In this document: positions 29,525-37,105 of the stretch, piece by piece
Layout: each line of letters starts with the position of its first letter
Position numbering within the stretch: position 1 is the stretch's first letter
Assembly (NCBI GenBank): GCA_050747865.1
Contig: JBOGJI010000126.1
Span: 1-41,982, forward strand
Length of the DNA: 41,982 bases
Direction of reading: 5' to 3'
Source: JBOGJI01 sp050747865
GTDB taxonomy: Bacteria; Acidobacteriota; Thermoanaerobaculia; Multivoradales; JAHEKO01
Position numbers and translations under genes: made by a program
Notes under the pieces: generated by a model
What the model was told of the DNA's origin: nothing
Databases searched by the model: none
What the model saw: only the letters and a program-made list of their open reading frames with translations

Positions 29525-30592
29525 TCAGATCTCGCGGTAGAGCCAGCGGCGGACGGGGTCGAGGCCGTGCTGAACCGCCTGCGGGTCGGGGTCGATGTGC
29601 CACAGGGCGGCGGCCAAGGACGAGAGCAGGGAGTTGCCGTCCTGGGGCGTGAAGCAGAAGCCGACGACCTCGCGGCCGTTGCGCACCAGGAGGGTCGGCA
29701 GCACCACCACCGTCTGCGACAGGATGCGGCCGTAGTACCCGTGGTCGCGCCCGAAGCTGAAGATCAGGTTGGCGTATTGCTTGTCGGTCACCGCCACCCG
29801 CGGATTGGCCCGCAACCTCTCGATCACCTCTTCGCGGGTGGTGTCGCGGTCGAGGTGGAGCTGGAACCAGATGGAGTGCATGTACTGGGTGTTGAGCTTG
29901 GCGGCGCTGGAGAAGAGATCGAGGTCGAGGTCGAGGGTCTGGAAGAGATGGTGCGCGTCGCGGGCGTGATGGGTGCCGAACTGGGGGTCGTCGTGTTTGC
30001 CCACGTAGGGCGCCGGGACAAAGCCCGAGGACTGGGTGATGTCGTTCGCCCGCCGCATGCAGACGAAGCTGGCGCGCTCGAGATGGAAGCTGCCGTCCCC
30101 GTCGCTGCACAGGGTCTTGAGCAGGGTGGTGATGTTGTGGGTGTTGCAGGAGACGACCTGGATAAACCGATCTTCGCCCGCGACCAGGGCCTCGTCGTTC
30201 ACCCCCCGCGCGTAGGGCTTGCCGAAGCCGAACTCGCTGCCCTGGGCGAGAAAGCCTTTCGGGCCCTGCAGCTTCGCGTAGTAGCGCTCCTTGTTTTCGT
30301 TGCCCGCCGGCGTGCAGTCGATCACCACGGTGGCGCGCTCCAGCGCCTCCTCGGCTTCGTAGGTGACGGGGTGGCCGAGGGCCTCGAACGCCTCCTTCTG
30401 ATCCTGGTCCACCGCCAGCCGGGCGCCGCGCTCCATCAGGTGGTTCAGCCTGCCGCGATCGGACTGCAATGGCGTGCGCTTGTGAAACGTGACCTCGTCG
30501 ATGCCCATCTTGGGACCCATGTCGGCGAACAGGCCGATCAAGGGCTCGCCGATGGTTCCGGTGCCGACGATGTGGACGATCCGTTTGCTCAA
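29525..30592 (-). CDS. Type II (archaeal-type) GAPDH-like dehydrogenase
   Basis: This 355-residue protein has an N-terminal Rossmann motif GTGTIG (10-15). CTPAG (93-97) and SCNTHN with a candidate catalytic C149 follow, then CMRRANDI, THHARDAHH and a QYMHSIW segment. These line up with archaeal phosphorylating GAPDH (ATPGG, SCNTTGL, RRAADP, SHHGPDV and MHVHSVMVE regions). Identity is clearly low, so the substrate may not be glyceraldehyde-3-phosphate. TTG 30592 is supported by GGAGGAGGG 7-8 bases upstream. Its partners are a small cysteine-rich protein upstream and RNase Z-like downstream. Confidence 0.65.
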   Translation of the reverse strand: MSKRIVHIVGTGTIGEPLIGLFADMGPKMGIDEVTFHKRTPLQSDRGRLNHLMERGARLAVDQDQKEAFEALGHPVTYEAEEALERATVVIDCTPAGNENKERYYAKLQGPKGFLAQGSEFGFGKPYARGVNDEALVAGEDRFIQVVSCNTHNITTLLKTLCSDGDGSFHLERASFVCMRRANDITQSSGFVPAPYVGKHDDPQFGTHHARDAHHLFQTLDLDLDLFSSAAKLNTQYMHSIWFQLHLDRDTTREEVIERLRANPRVAVTDKQYANLIFSFGRDHGYYGRILSQTVVVLPTLLVRNGREVVGFCFTPQDGNSLLSSLAAALWHIDPDPQAVQHGLDPVRRWLYREI

Positions 30593-30631
30593 CCCGGTCC
30601 CTCCTCCTGGATATACACGTGAATCGAGACT

Positions 30632-30874
30632 TCACCCCTCGCCGGCGAATCGCTTGCCGCCACGCCAGTCGGGGTCGCGGTGAGCGAACTCGTCGAGATG
30701 CGCGGGCACCTCCACCAGGGTGCGGGTGACGGACGGCGTGCAGACGTCGCTCTCACACTCGTAGGTGTAGACGTTCCAGTCGCCGCGGCGGCTGAAGCCG
30801 GAGAGCGTCTGATACGTGTCGCAGTTGCCGCACTTGATGGAGATGTCGCGAATGTTGATCCTCGACTCCGCCAT
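30632..30874 (-). CDS. Small zinc-ribbon-like protein
   Basis: This 80-residue cytoplasmic protein has no recognised family. The cysteine pattern KCGNC and, about 25 residues later, ECESDVC could form a zinc ribbon. Aromatic residues (WNVYTYE) lie between the pairs, and the C-terminal half is charged (HLDEFAHRDPDWRGGKR). ATG 30874 is chosen because GGAGG lies 6 bases upstream and just after a predicted extended -10. It leads the operon that contains the GAPDH-like gene 39 bases downstream, so a linked role is possible. Confidence 0.7.
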   Translation of the reverse strand: MAESRINIRDISIKCGNCDTYQTLSGFSRRGDWNVYTYECESDVCTPSVTRTLVEVPAHLDEFAHRDPDWRGGKRFAGEG

Positions 30875-30887
30875 CGCTCGCCTCCGC

Positions 30888-30900
30888 TGGTACGATACCA
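30888..30900. promoter_or_regulatory. Palindromic extended -10 (TGGTACGATACCA) for divergent genes
   Basis: This 13-base sequence is a perfect 5-3-5 inverted repeat. Each strand reads TGG followed by a TA-x-x-x-T hexamer (TACGAT on plus, TATCGT on minus), an extended -10 in both directions. The minus start would be near 30885, right at the ribosome site of the zinc-ribbon gene. The plus start would be near 30903, about 100 bases before the VWFA gene. Confidence 0.45.
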
Positions 30901-31004
30901 GTCTGCGGCCCTGCCTCGCGCAAGGTTCGCGGCTTCGCGGGGAGCCCGGAGCCCCGGTCTTCGACGCCCTCGTCAGATCATCCCGAGAGTCGATCTTCGG
31001 CACC

Positions 31005-31958
31005 ATGTTCCCCCGTCGCATCCTGCTCGCGCTCGCTGCGATGCTCGCCGTGTGCGTGGTGGCGCGACCCCAGGAAACCGGCTCGGAGCCCGTGAGCGAG
31101 GGGCTGCAATTCGGCGACGAGGTAACCGTCGAGTGGGTCCTGGTGCCGGTGGTCGTGCGCTCCCCGCGCGGCTCCGTCGAAGACCTCGAGCAGAAGGACT
31201 TCGAGCTGCGCGTCGACGGCCGCCCCGTGCACATCGAGAGCTTCCACTACGACGTGCTCTCCCCCGTCCGGCTCGTGGTCTTGCAGGATCTCTCCGGCAG
31301 CATGGGGACCGAGAGGCGGCTCGAGCGCAGCGTCGCCGCCGTCCGCCACTTCCTCGACCGGGCGAGACCCGGCGACCGCTTCGCGCTCGGCACCTTCGCC
31401 AACCGCGGGCTGCAGGTGGAGGTGCCGCTCACCGACGACCTCGACGCGCTGCGCGAAGCGGTCGGCCTTTGGCAGGCGTACGGGATGACCGCGCTCCACG
31501 ACGCCATCGCCTGGGTGCCACGGATCGGCGCCGGCGACGGCGCCCTGCGGCCGGCCGCGCTCCTCATCACCGACGGCGTCGACAACGCCAGCACAATCGC
31601 GCCGACGGCCGCGCGAGAGATCGTCCGGCGCGCCCAGATTCCCGTCTATACCCTGGGGTTATCCAGCGGCGATCCCTCCGCACTCGACGCGCAGGGGAGG
31701 AAGCTCCATCGCTATGCCGACACGCTCGACCAGCTGTCGTCGCAGACCGGCGGCCGCTACTTCCCGCTCACGGCGGACGACGACATCATCGCCGCCTGCC
31801 GCGAGATCCTCGCCGAGATTCGACACCAGTATGTCCTTGGCTTCCGCACCACCGGCACCGAATCAAGCCAGCACGCGATCGAGGTGCGGGTGAGGAGATC
31901 GCGCGACTGGGAGGTCCGACACCGGCGGGGCTACACCGGAGCCCCGCCGGTGTCGTGA
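31005..31958 (+). CDS. Secreted VWFA-domain protein (acidobacterial VWFA-related type)
   Basis: This 317-residue protein has a signal peptide (about 1-21). A short beta domain (VPVVVRSPRGSVEDLEQKDFELRVDG) typical of acidobacterial VWFA-related proteins follows. The von Willebrand A domain comes next, with the MIDAS motif DLSGS at 95-99, GMTALHDAI and LLITDGVDNAS. These residues should bind a divalent metal for protein-protein contact outside the cytoplasm. The C-terminus (HQYVLGFR) is also typical. The last codons form a perfect 11-base hairpin. No partner gene is evident. Confidence 0.85.
   Translation: MFPRRILLALAAMLAVCVVARPQETGSEPVSEGLQFGDEVTVEWVLVPVVVRSPRGSVEDLEQKDFELRVDGRPVHIESFHYDVLSPVRLVVLQDLSGSMGTERRLERSVAAVRHFLDRARPGDRFALGTFANRGLQVEVPLTDDLDALREAVGLWQAYGMTALHDAIAWVPRIGAGDGALRPAALLITDGVDNASTIAPTAAREIVRRAQIPVYTLGLSSGDPSALDAQGRKLHRYADTLDQLSSQTGGRYFPLTADDDIIAACREILAEIRHQYVLGFRTTGTESSQHAIEVRVRRSRDWEVRHRRGYTGAPPVS
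31922..31950 (+). repeat. Perfect hairpin within the end of the VWFA gene
   Basis: Arms 31922-31932 and 31940-31950 pair over 11 bases with a 7-base loop, ending 5 bases before the stop codon. It is followed by a second hairpin at 31965-31995. Together they look like a stacked 3'-end structure. Confidence 0.5.
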
Positions 31959-31964
31959 GTCTCA

Positions 31965-31995
31965 CGCTCCCGCCGGACCGCGTCCGACGGGAGCG
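31965..31995. terminator. Hairpin between convergent VWFA and Lys-rich genes
   Basis: CGCTCCCG (31965-31972) pairs with CGGGAGCG (31988-31995). Inside is a second 5-base stem (CGGAC with GTCCG). It lies between two convergent stop codons and is followed on plus by the pyrimidine-rich end of the minus-strand gene, so it may terminate both transcripts. Confidence 0.5.
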
Positions 31996-32000
31996 CTTCA

Positions 32001-32147
32001 CTATCTCTTCTTCCTGGCGCCCGTCTTCTTCTTCGCGGCCGTCTTCTTCTTGGCCGCAGTCTTCTTCTTGGTCGCGGTCTTCTTCTTGGTCGCGGCCTTC
32101 TTCTTGGTCGCGGCCTTCTTCTTCGTGGCAGTCTTCTTCTTCGCCAT
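32001..32147 (-). CDS. Lys/Ala-rich histone H1-like mini-protein
   Basis: ATG 32147 to TAG 32003-32001 encodes 48 residues built from a six-residue unit, [T/A]-A-[T/A]-K-K-K, repeated about seven times and ending GARKKR. AGGAGG stands 8 bases before the ATG, which supports a real gene. The composition resembles bacterial histone H1-like tails (AlgP/Hc1 type) that coat DNA or bind RNA without a defined fold. It could also be the remnant of a longer nucleoid protein. The coding DNA is an 18-base tandem repeat, so copy number may vary between strains. Confidence 0.7.
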   Translation of the reverse strand: MAKKKTATKKKAATKKKAATKKKTATKKKTAAKKKTAAKKKTGARKKR

Positions 32148-32234
32148 CTTGAGGTCCTCCTGGCCCTACCGTCTGGGCCGGCGGGCCGGACGGCCCGACC
32201 CGTCGCGAGACGGCTCCATTGCCGCTCGCGTCGT

Positions 32235-32252
32235 GCGACGTCGTGACGTCGC
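32235..32252. promoter_or_regulatory. Operator-like inverted repeat
   Basis: Perfect 7-base arms (GCGACGT and ACGTCGC) are separated by CGTG. It lies between two divergent genes, 88 bases upstream of the Lys-rich gene start and about 140 bases before the mutase -10. A dimeric repressor site is plausible; the regulator is unknown. Confidence 0.35.
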
Positions 32253-32391
32253 GTAATCGATCCGCTTCTGGCTCAGTGCGATCACTGCATGAAGTGTGCA
32301 CGACATATCGCGGTGTGTCAAGAGTGCAACCACAAGATGTTGAGTGGAGTTTTTTCCGGCCGTGCGTCACGATCGAGAGCGCACGGGTTCC

Positions 32392-32397
32392 TATAAT
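32392..32397 (+). promoter_or_regulatory. Consensus -10 (TATAAT) next to the mutase start
   Basis: A perfect TATAAT ends 8 bases before the ATG of the mutase gene, and no Shine-Dalgarno is present. Transcription starting 6-8 bases later would begin at or one or two bases before the ATG, giving a leaderless mRNA. No -35 hexamer is convincing. Confidence 0.45.
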
Positions 32398-32405
32398 CCC
32401 GCGTC

Positions 32406-34007
32406 ATGAGTCGAGACGACGAGACGCGCGAACCGCGGCAGACATCCTCCGGAATCCACTTGCCCGCCTCCTTCGGACCCGAGGACACGAGGGAGCTGAG
32501 TCACTCCGAAGACGTGGGCGAGCCCGGGCGCTATCCGTTCACCCGCGGTCTCTATCCCGACATGTACCGCAGGCGGCTGTGGACGTTCCGCCAATACGCG
32601 GGCTACGCGGATGCGAGCGAGTCCAACCGTAGATACCGCTATCTGCTGTCGCAGGGGACGACGGGGCTGTCGGTGGCGTTCGACCTGCCGACGCAGATCG
32701 GCTACGACTCGGACCACGCGATGGCGCGCGGCGAAGTCGGGCGCGTGGGTGTGGCCATCGACTCGATCGACGACATGCGCCGCCTCTTCGACGGCATCCC
32801 ACTCGACCAGGTCACCACCTCGATGACCATCAACGCCACGGCTGCCATCCTGGTGGCGCTCTATCTGGCCGTGGCCGAAGAGCAGGGCGTGCCGTGGGAC
32901 AAGGTCGGCGGCACGGTGCAGAACGACATCTTGAAGGAGTACACCGCGCGCGGCACCTACATCTTCCCGCCGCGACCGTCGATGAAGCTGGTCACCGACG
33001 TCATCGAGTTCTGCTCGCGCGAGGTGCCGCGCTGGAACACCATCTCGATCTCCGGTTACCACATGCGTGAGGCCGGCTCCACCGCGGTGCAGGAGGTGGC
33101 GTTCACGCTCGCCCACGGTCTCGCCTACGTCGCCGCGGCCTGCGAGCGGGGGCTCGCGATCGACGACTTCGCGCCCCGCATCTCTTTCTTCTTCAATGCC
33201 CACAACCACTTCCTCGAGGAGGTGGCGAAGTTCCGCGCCGCCCGACGGCTGTGGGCCGAGCTCATCCGCGAGCGCTACCGGCCGCAGAACGAGCGCTCCC
33301 TGTGGATGCGCTTCCACACCCAGACCGCAGGCTCGACGCTGACGGCCCAGCAGACCGACACCAACGTGGTGCGGGTGACGATCCAGGCGCTGGCCGCCAT
33401 CTGCGGCGGCACCCAGTCGCTGCACACCAACGCCTCCGACGAAGCCCTCGGCCTGCCCACCGAGGAGACCGCGCGCCTGGCGCTGCGCACGCAGCAGGTC
33501 CTTGCCCACGAGTCCGGGGTGGTGGACGTCGCCGATCCCCTGGGCGGAAGCTGGGCGATCGAGGCGCTGACCGACGCCATCGTCGGGCGGGCGCGCGAAT
33601 ACATCGAGCGCATCGAGGAGATGGGAGGGGCGCTGGCGGCGCTCGAGCGCGGCTTCCAGCAACACGAGATCGCGGAGGCGGCCTACGCGCACCAGCGTGC
33701 CGTGGAGAGCGGCGAGGCGATCGTCGTCGGCGTCAACGTCTACGCGCTCGAGAACGAGCCGCCGCCCGAGGTTCTGAAGATCGATCCGGCGGCCGAGCAG
33801 GCGCAGATCGAGCGGCTGCGGGCGCTGCGCGATCGCCGCGACGGTGCACGCGCCGACGAGGCTCGAGCACGGCTGGCGGCGGCCGCGAGAGAGGATGTGC
33901 CGCTCATGCCTTCGATTCTCGATTGCGTGCGGGCCGAGGTCACCCTGGGAGAGATCGCGGACACGTTGCGCGAAGTGTTTGGCGAGTATTCGGATCCCGG
34001 CTTGTAG
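32406..34007 (+). CDS. Acyl-CoA mutase, large catalytic subunit (methylmalonyl-CoA mutase alpha type)
   Basis: This 533-residue catalytic (TIM-barrel) subunit belongs to a coenzyme B12-dependent acyl-CoA mutase. Motifs include YPFTRGLYPDMYRRRLWTFR, LSVAFDLPTQIGYDSDH, ARGTYIFPPRPSM and SISGYHMREAG with H219. By alignment with known mutases, Y54 and R182 match residues that hold the methylmalonyl carboxylate, favouring methylmalonyl-CoA over isobutyryl-CoA. The protein stops after GVNVYALE and a short helical tail. The B12-binding domain is therefore absent and must be a separate subunit, which is not in this window. The start is ATG 32406, probably leaderless. Confidence 0.9.
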   Translation: MSRDDETREPRQTSSGIHLPASFGPEDTRELSHSEDVGEPGRYPFTRGLYPDMYRRRLWTFRQYAGYADASESNRRYRYLLSQGTTGLSVAFDLPTQIGYDSDHAMARGEVGRVGVAIDSIDDMRRLFDGIPLDQVTTSMTINATAAILVALYLAVAEEQGVPWDKVGGTVQNDILKEYTARGTYIFPPRPSMKLVTDVIEFCSREVPRWNTISISGYHMREAGSTAVQEVAFTLAHGLAYVAAACERGLAIDDFAPRISFFFNAHNHFLEEVAKFRAARRLWAELIRERYRPQNERSLWMRFHTQTAGSTLTAQQTDTNVVRVTIQALAAICGGTQSLHTNASDEALGLPTEETARLALRTQQVLAHESGVVDVADPLGGSWAIEALTDAIVGRAREYIERIEEMGGALAALERGFQQHEIAEAAYAHQRAVESGEAIVVGVNVYALENEPPPEVLKIDPAAEQAQIERLRALRDRRDGARADEARARLAAAAREDVPLMPSILDCVRAEVTLGEIADTLREVFGEYSDPGL

Positions 34008-34052
34008 CGCCGTTCCCACGGTTGCAGGACCGGGCACCAAGCCCCCTCCCAA

Positions 34053-34089
34053 AGCGGCCTCGAGGGAGCCCCCTGGGGCCGCTATTTCC
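34053..34089. terminator. Hairpin between mutase and DUF4340 gene
   Basis: AGCGGCC (34053-34059) pairs with GGCCGCT (34077-34083) around a loop rich in G and C, followed on plus by ATTTCCC. It lies between two convergent genes. The stem is short and the T-run weak, so this is a moderate terminator candidate. Confidence 0.4.
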
Positions 34090-34125
34090 CCCGGAGGTGT
34101 CGTCGACCGCCGGAATGGGTTGGGG

Positions 34126-35547
34126 TTACCGATCCGTAGCGTTTTCGGCGGATTCGGTGGGCTGCTTGGACTCGATGGGCTCGGCGGCGCGGAGGTCGGT
34201 GAGGTGTTGGTGGAGGCGGGCCGCGGTGTCAGGTGGCAGGTCGAGGAGAACGCGGCGGCCCGAGACGGTGGCGACCCCGTCGGCGTAGAGCGCGAGGGTC
34301 TCGGTGGTGTCGTCTTCCGCTTCGAGCTCGATCGCGAGCTCGGGGCCGCCGGGGGGCTGCCAGGTCTCGGTGCGGCGGCGTACGGTGTCGGCTTGCGTCT
34401 CGAGCACGGCGTCGAGGAGGTCGGAGGCGACATTGAAGGGGATGTCCGCGCCGTCGCGGGCCCAGCCGTCGTCGGTGCGGGCGAGGACAACGGGACCGTT
34501 GGCGTCGCGCAGCGTCGCCTGTTCCACCTGCCAGAGGTCGAAGGTGGACCAGACGCGGGACCTCCAAGCCTCCGCGGGGCCGGCCAGGCGGACGAGCAGC
34601 TCGCTGTGGGCCACCGCGGCCTGGCCTTCGTAGCGGACCCGCAGCTCGCCTTCCTCGCCCGTCTGGGCGAGCGCCAGCTCCTGCGGTTGCGGCTGGTCTT
34701 CGATCTGCAGGCGGAGGATCTGCTCCGGCGTCTCGGTCGTCGCGGGGTCCTCGTCGGAGTCGAGAAATCGCTCGACGCGCAGGGACGTGAGAGCGGTGAG
34801 CAAGGCGTCAACCAGCTCTTCGTCGGCGTGATCCTCGTAGGGGACGACGATGCGGAGCTCACTCTCGCGACGGCCCAGGGCGAAGCCGATGCCGTCGAGT
34901 CGCCAGGCGATGCGGCGGATCTCGTTGCGCGCGGCGGGAACGATCTCGCGGCTGCGCCACTCCCCCGGCTCCTTGGCGAGCTGGGCCCAGACCGCGTCCC
35001 CAACCACCTGGGCGTCCGGCTGACCCTCCACCTGGACGGCCATCGAGGAGTAGGCGGGGATCGCGTCGCCGACGAGCAGGGTGACGGTTTCGTCGCCCCG
35101 CGACAGGGACACCCGAGCCCGCGGTCTGGTCAGGCCGAGCTCGTCGGCGTCAAACGTATCCAGGACGCGTTCGTGTCGCAGGCTCGCCAGCGCGCTCACC
35201 AGGCCGTCGACGTCGGAGTCAGCGGCGCGCAACTCGAACGGCCGGACGAGACGCCATGATTCGGAGGCGAGGTCGGTCGGGCTCGCCTGCGCCTGTTCAG
35301 ATGCGCTCTCCTTGTCGATCTGATCCGCCGGCGGCTCGCCATCGGAGCTTCCCCGTCGGAGCTCGACGGTCTCGCCTTCCTGCATCTCGATGAGCAAGCC
35401 GCTGACCTCATCTGCTTCGATGTCGAGCATCAGGTCGCGCCGCTCGCGCAGCTCGTCGCCGGTCGGGAGCTCGCGCTCGTAGAAGAAGATGAACGCGGCG
35501 AGGCCCGCGACCACTATGGCGAGGACGAGCAGGGTGCGGGGTCTCAT
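34126..35547 (-). CDS. DUF4340 membrane-anchored protein
   Basis: This 473-residue protein has an N-terminal membrane helix (about 5-23) and a long soluble region of repeated beta/alpha units. Examples are EVSGLLIEMQEGETVELRR, WRLVRPFELRAADSDVDGLVSAL and a second ...YEGQAAVAHSELLVRL part, as in DUF4340. The family is typically encoded next to GldG-type ABC components, as here. Its function is unknown; an extracytoplasmic partner of the transporter is likely. It is 13 bases downstream of the gldG-like gene and is last in the operon. Confidence 0.83.
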   Translation of the reverse strand: MRPRTLLVLAIVVAGLAAFIFFYERELPTGDELRERRDLMLDIEADEVSGLLIEMQEGETVELRRGSSDGEPPADQIDKESASEQAQASPTDLASESWRLVRPFELRAADSDVDGLVSALASLRHERVLDTFDADELGLTRPRARVSLSRGDETVTLLVGDAIPAYSSMAVQVEGQPDAQVVGDAVWAQLAKEPGEWRSREIVPAARNEIRRIAWRLDGIGFALGRRESELRIVVPYEDHADEELVDALLTALTSLRVERFLDSDEDPATTETPEQILRLQIEDQPQPQELALAQTGEEGELRVRYEGQAAVAHSELLVRLAGPAEAWRSRVWSTFDLWQVEQATLRDANGPVVLARTDDGWARDGADIPFNVASDLLDAVLETQADTVRRRTETWQPPGGPELAIELEAEDDTTETLALYADGVATVSGRRVLLDLPPDTAARLHQHLTDLRAAEPIESKQPTESAENATDR

Positions 35548-35560
35548 GCCTCCCGATCCG

Positions 35561-37072
35561 TTAGCGACGCCGGCGCGCGTACACCGCGGCGCCGGCGGTG
35601 ATGGCGAGCAGGGGCAGCCCGGCGACCGCGAACCAGAAGACGGCCTGCTGCTGCCCTCGGGTCAGCGTCAAGCGCACCTGCTCGGGCTCCTTCGGCGCGA
35701 TCCCCAGGAGCTGCTCACGCTCGACCAGCCAGTTGATGGCGTTCAAGACGAAGGTGGGGTTACCGACGTTGGCAATCTGGCCGTTGAGGATGAGGTCCGC
35801 GTCGCCGATCACCACCAGCCGCTGGGTGCGCGCCGAGGCCTCACGGTCGCTCTCTTCCGACGCGGCCTCCTCAACGGCTCCGGCCTCTGAGGGCGCCGCG
35901 TCCGTCGCGGGCGCCACGGCGACGGCCAGCGCGACCGGCCCCGCGGTGTCGTCATCACCCTTCTCCACCGCGGTCAGATCGTCGAGCCCGGTCTCGGCCC
36001 AGCCGTCGGCCCCGGTCTGCAGCAGCCGGGTCACCTGGAGGTCACCGGCATCGTCCGCCGGGGTCACCGAGCGGGCCAGCGAGAGGATCACCGGCACTCC
36101 GGCGTCCTGCAGAGCCTTGGTGACCGGGTGGTCGCCGTAGGAGCTGACGAAGAAGGACTCGGCGCCGAAGAACGGCACCTGATTGGCCGGATCCACGACG
36201 ATGTCGCGGCTCACCTGCACGCCGTAGCCGGAGAGCCAGGACTCGAGCCCGGTCTCGGTGACCGCCTGGCCGGGGAACAGCGGCTCGAGCAGCACGATCA
36301 GCCGTCCGCCCCCGTCGAGATAGCGGCTCAGGAGATCGAGCTCCGGCGGGGTGAACCCCGCGCGCGGGCCCGCGACCACGATCAGGTCGGTCCCCTCGGG
36401 AACCTCCGACTGCCCCAGCGACCGCCACTCCTCGAGCTCGAAGTTGTCCTGCCCGAGCAGCTCTTGTAGCTGGGACAGCCCCCGTGCCGAGAGGTCGTCG
36501 AGGCTCGCCTCGCCGTGGCCGGTGCTGCACAGCACCTTCGGCTTGCGGCCTTCGGCGAGCTCGAGGATGGCGCCGGTGAACATCTGCTCGCCCTTGAAGC
36601 CGGTCATCCGCGGGCCCTCTCCGAACTGCATCCCCGAATAGTCGTAGTCGGCGAGATCCGCGGCCTCCACCACCCGGCGCTCTTCGCCGCGCTGGAAGAC
36701 GACGACGTTGCCGTGGGTGAGCTCGTATCGCTCGACGATGGCCTGTAGCTGGGCGCGGTTGCGATCGGGATCGACGCGGCGCACGCGGATGTTGGGCGAC
36801 GCCGATTCGTAACGCGCCAGCAGCTCCTGCACGGGGTCGTACAGCTCCTCCCCGGGACGCATGACGACGGCGACGTCGAGCGGCTCATCGAGGCCGGCCA
36901 GCACCTGCTGCGAGCGCTCCGACAGCGTGTAGAGGCGGCTCGAGGTCCAGTCGCCGCGCGCGTGGTATTTCCACCCGAGGTAGTTCACCATCCCGGTGAG
37001 CGCCAGCGCCAGGATCACGCCGGCGCCCAACATCGAACCGCCGGCCAGACGCCGCCGCGTCCCTTCGCTCAT
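35561..37072 (-). CDS. GldG-like ABC-type auxiliary protein
   Basis: This 503-residue protein has membrane helices at both ends (about 12-33 and 475-495) and a large extracytoplasmic domain. VLCSTGHGEASLDD, LIVVAGPRAGFTPPELDLLSRYLDGGGRLIVLLEP and a LVVIGDADLILNG strand match the GldG/ABC_transp_aux family. ATG 37072 follows the permease gene by 74 bases. In Bacteroidetes GldA/F/G support gliding, but outside that group the same trio is common without gliding, so the role here is open. A low-complexity acidic Ala/Glu stretch lies around 395-430. Confidence 0.87.
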   Translation of the reverse strand: MSEGTRRRLAGGSMLGAGVILALALTGMVNYLGWKYHARGDWTSSRLYTLSERSQQVLAGLDEPLDVAVVMRPGEELYDPVQELLARYESASPNIRVRRVDPDRNRAQLQAIVERYELTHGNVVVFQRGEERRVVEAADLADYDYSGMQFGEGPRMTGFKGEQMFTGAILELAEGRKPKVLCSTGHGEASLDDLSARGLSQLQELLGQDNFELEEWRSLGQSEVPEGTDLIVVAGPRAGFTPPELDLLSRYLDGGGRLIVLLEPLFPGQAVTETGLESWLSGYGVQVSRDIVVDPANQVPFFGAESFFVSSYGDHPVTKALQDAGVPVILSLARSVTPADDAGDLQVTRLLQTGADGWAETGLDDLTAVEKGDDDTAGPVALAVAVAPATDAAPSEAGAVEEAASEESDREASARTQRLVVIGDADLILNGQIANVGNPTFVLNAINWLVEREQLLGIAPKEPEQVRLTLTRGQQQAVFWFAVAGLPLLAITAGAAVYARRRR

Positions 37073-37105
37073 CCGGCTTCCCAGCCCACCGCCTCGCTGC
37101 GCTCG

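Larger units (their letters stand above)
32148..32405. other. 258-base intergenic region between Lys-rich gene and mutase
   Basis: This is the largest gene-free gap in the window. It holds two palindromes: GCGACGT-CGTG-ACGTCGC (32235-32252) and CAGTG-CGAT-CACTG (32274-32287). It also holds a GC hairpin near 32176-32195 and TATAAT (32392-32397). The sequence from about 32260 to 32400 is visibly more AT-rich than its surroundings. I see no coding region and no RNA gene in it. Confidence 0.5.

Noticed and set aside
31786..32370. Minus-strand frame rich in Glu/Asp repeats over the Lys-rich gene
   Set aside because: The acidic repeats (GRDQEE) are the frame-shifted reading of the AAG-rich coding repeat. 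The Lys-rich frame has the ribosome site and clean ends.
32391..35003. Long minus-strand frame opposite the mutase gene
   Set aside because: It spans antisense mutase and out-of-frame DUF4340 sequence; no domain is recognisable, while the genes on the other frames have strong family motifs.
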